Shown piece after piece: positions 61,657 through 64,000 of a stretch of DNA of 64,000 nt. A program made the translations under genes and the position numbers. Position 1 is the first letter of the stretch; each line of letters starts with the position of its first letter. Source of the stretch: Lasiosphaeria ovina (taxonomy: Eukaryota; Ascomycota; Sordariomycetes; Sordariales; Lasiosphaeriaceae); the NCBI GenBank assembly GCA_033439765.1, contig JAULSN010000007.1:1922001-1986000 (forward strand). The letters run 5' to 3'. The notes beneath the pieces were generated by a model. It did not search any database. It was given only the letters and a program-made list of their open reading frames with translations, and was not told the origin of the DNA.

Positions 61657-62514
61657 GATAATTGGGGCTTTTGCTCGCGCGTTTAAAAATAAATATTTCA
61701 ACCTATTTTCACTTCTCCTTTTCCTCCCGCCCCTGAGGCAAAATGTTTAAAAATAACAGAGGAAAAGAGGAATCACACCCCTCACATACACCATCGTCAC
61801 GTCACGTCATATGGACGGTCACAAAGCTGTGCCGCAACGCCAAAAAAAAGTCCCACGCTTCAAGCACAACAAGGGTTCAGGGAACTTTTAAATGGCGTGT
61901 TACGCGACAGAACGAATTGCGCCTTCTCGAACCTCATCTAAAAGGGATTCTTTTTCAACCTCTTAATTGGCGGAAAGGAAAGGAGCGCTGGAGGCGGCGG
62001 GCGAGATGAGGACACCACACACCGTTCACCAGTCCGAAACTCCGAGTAAAGCAATATGTCGACACCTGTCTAGGTTTTCATGTGCTGAGGAGAGAGATTC
62101 CACGCACTCGTCAAGGCAGTTAGCTACCTACTTGCTGCCTTGGCCGCCGCTGCCGTTCCTGTGCGACGCGACCGAAGATGCCAGAAATCCCGGCCGGACC
62201 TCTCGGGTCACCGCGGCAGCTAGCTACCTCGTGGTTCGAAAGGCCCTCTCCCTCCTGTCCCAGTGTAGCGAGAAAACGAGAAGAGAGGGGCACTGTGATC
62301 CCAGGGTCTAAGGTGCCTGCCTACACATCTCCCTACTGTACTATACAACTCAACTACTCGAGGCACGGGGTCTTTGTGTGTGTAAGCCGTCTCCTCCCTC
62401 AGCGATTAGCTCTCCCTTTTTAGTTTTGTTTGCTTTTCTGTGCTATATGTATGTGTATCTGCCTGTGACGTGATTGCGTTGCACACGGCCATCAATTACA
62501 CACGCCAGGTACTT

Positions 62515-62528
62515 GGGGGGGGGGGGGG
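62515..62528 (+). repeat. Poly-G tract (14 nt)
   Basis: Run of 14 G on the plus strand in the right-end gene-poor region. Confidence 0.85.
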
Positions 62529-63122
62529 TTGCTACTGTACTTTTCGTCTGTCCAGGTATGTACATACCTGCTCGGGTACCTGCCCAGGTTTACAAATTCC
62601 CCATCTAGCAATAAAGTAGCTGGTCTCCACGGCAAACCATAGCTCGAAAATGCCTGGGGCAGGCGGTTGTCTCCAGGCCAAAAGACCGGACGGGCGGGTT
62701 CCAATGGGAAGTCCCTAGCCTTACCCGTCCAGCCAAGCTACCCAGACATGGTACTCTGGCGGGCCGCGGCCGGGCTCGAGTTACCCCTGAAAGTCCGCCG
62801 CTCCCAAAAAGAAGAATGCTTCCCCGGAGAAATTGTCTGTCATCGGTATCACTGTGGCCCAGCAGTTGCGGGTGCCCGAGCTGTCTCTCTGTCTCTCTCT
62901 TCTTTCGCGGAAGGAATACATACGTACCGTACATGTACATATGCGTGGCAGGGCGGAAAGCCCGCAAGAGCCGCTCGCCTGCCCGCTTCTGAGAGAAGTG
63001 TTTTGGTAAAGCAAGCCGGACGGGGTGTGCGTAGTACGTATGTACCTTATATATCAACACCCGATCCACGGTATCTGTTTCGTTCGTACGTAAGGTATGT
63101 GCGCGGCCAGGGGGGGCGGCCA

Positions 63123-63135
63123 GGGGGGGGGGGGG
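63123..63135 (+). repeat. Poly-G tract (13 nt)
   Basis: Run of 13 G, preceded by a GGGGGGCGGCCA block from about 63111, so two G-rich blocks lie in tandem. Confidence 0.85.
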
Positions 63136-64000
63136 TTGGAGAACCCAGAGTTACGTTTCCGCTTGCGCGGGAACTCCCTTTTTTCCAAAGTTTGCCTTGC
63201 CAGTTCCACGGATGCTTCCGAGGCTTCCGTTTCCATTTCCGTTTCCGTTTCTCCCCTGTTTTTTCTTTCGCCGGGTGGTTTCATGCACGCACGCTAGGGC
63301 TGCCACGTCAAGAGTCTAGAACGTTTTTAGTATACTCTAGTTTCCTGGTATGTACCTCCTTGAAGTCGGTACTTGGATGGCACCGGTACTCGTCGTTTTC
63401 GTGGCCGGATTTTGTCTCTTTTGGAAAGTTATCGCAAAGAACTTCACGGTTGGGTGAAACTGAGAGTATTTTGTGTTCACATATTTTGTCATGGATCTGG
63501 TGAGAAGTGTCATATATTTTGTCAGTTTATTTTTAAGTCATCTCTACTTTTCTCGATATTTAACCCTTTGAGATAATTAGGTAGGTAGTAGTAAGTAGTT
63601 TACTACATCTGTCTTCTGAGCTAGAACGAACACCGCTTTTACAGGCACACCCGCCCCCTTAACTGTTAACAGTCTTTGCTCTTGGCTTTCTTGGGAAAGT
63701 CAAGAAACAAACTCTCCACCAAGCCATGTAGCGCGTTGTACCTGTACGTAGATACACAGAGGCTATCGGGCGTGGGGCTTTTCAGTAGCTCGGTCACGGC
63801 CCGGTCCAGTTCAACGCGAGGTAGAAAAGCCTAACGGCCGAACCTTCTAAAGCATGACAAGGTAAGGAAAGCATAAAATACAGGGGAGTGTTGGTCAGTA
63901 ACTGACACCCTGATGTTTCCCTAGTGAGGAGCATACGGACAGAAAAAACAAACCCAAAAGGAAGCTCCCGGGTTTTAGGATCCCTCTGTTTGATCGTTTG

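Larger units (their letters stand above)
58935..64000. other. Gene-poor right end
   Basis: About 5 kb downstream of the zinc-cluster gene with no supported gene; the first part should be its 3' untranslated region. Open frames such as 62748-63503 translate to low-complexity or Arg/Ser/Phe-rich strings and are not convincing. Visible repeats are GACTA units near 61029-61048, CGG repeats (about 61631-61656), G runs at 61454-61463, 62515-62528 and 63123-63135, a TTTCCG repeat near 63225-63250, and many GTAC/TACGTA palindromes at 62550-63100. Confidence 0.5.

Noticed and set aside
62748..63503. About 250-codon plus-strand open frame
   Set aside because: It runs through a poly-G tract and a TTTCCG repeat (reading RFHFRFRF) and shows no protein family.

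Overview
The window is nuclear DNA of a filamentous ascomycete, most likely a Sordariomycete (inference). The support is short introns of about 50-160 nt with GTAAGT/GTACGA-type donors, fungal-type Zn(II)2Cys6 proteins, and close family resemblance of PAN3, LSm7, ASH1, a VHS-GAT protein and a UBX protein to filamentous-fungal versions. There is no bacterial-style operon, CRISPR array or recognisable intact transposon. Gene structures were built by reading splice sites and phases by hand; every multi-exon model given closes in frame.

Layout: 1-6.8 kb has no gene I can support. 6.8-9.7 kb (minus) is an ASH1-type SET histone methyltransferase. 14.8-16.7 kb (minus) is a protein with a mid-chain Zn2Cys6 finger. 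19.25-19.9 kb (plus) is LSm7, convergent with PAN3 at 21.1-23.7 kb (minus). 23.7-27.9 kb is AT-richer, gene-poor and holds decayed-looking repeats and one small ORF. 27.9-29.6 kb (plus) is a UBA-UAS-UBX Cdc48 adaptor, and 31.4-33.5 kb (plus) is a VHS-GAT (Lsb5-like) trafficking protein. 35.2-36.6 kb (minus) is a SAM-dependent methyltransferase with a possible 8-nt microexon. 36.6-57.5 kb is about 20 kb without a convincing gene; it is rich in poly-G tracts, microsatellites and GTAC-type palindromes, and holds a few weak small-ORF candidates. It ends in a pyrimidine-rich leader before a second Zn2Cys6 transcription factor at 57.5-58.9 kb (plus). 58.9-64 kb is again gene-free by my reading.

Functionally the genes are mostly conserved housekeeping functions: chromatin (ASH1), mRNA splicing and decay (LSm7), deadenylation (PAN3), ER-associated degradation (UBX), and endocytosis/actin (VHS-GAT). 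Two regulators are lineage-type zinc-cluster proteins. I found no single clearly new 'system'. The best leads are the 20-kb gene-poor tract next to a transcription factor, the strand-biased poly-G runs inside it, the tiny methyltransferase exon with two in-frame acceptors, and the uncharacterised zinc-cluster protein with an unfamiliar N-terminal region.
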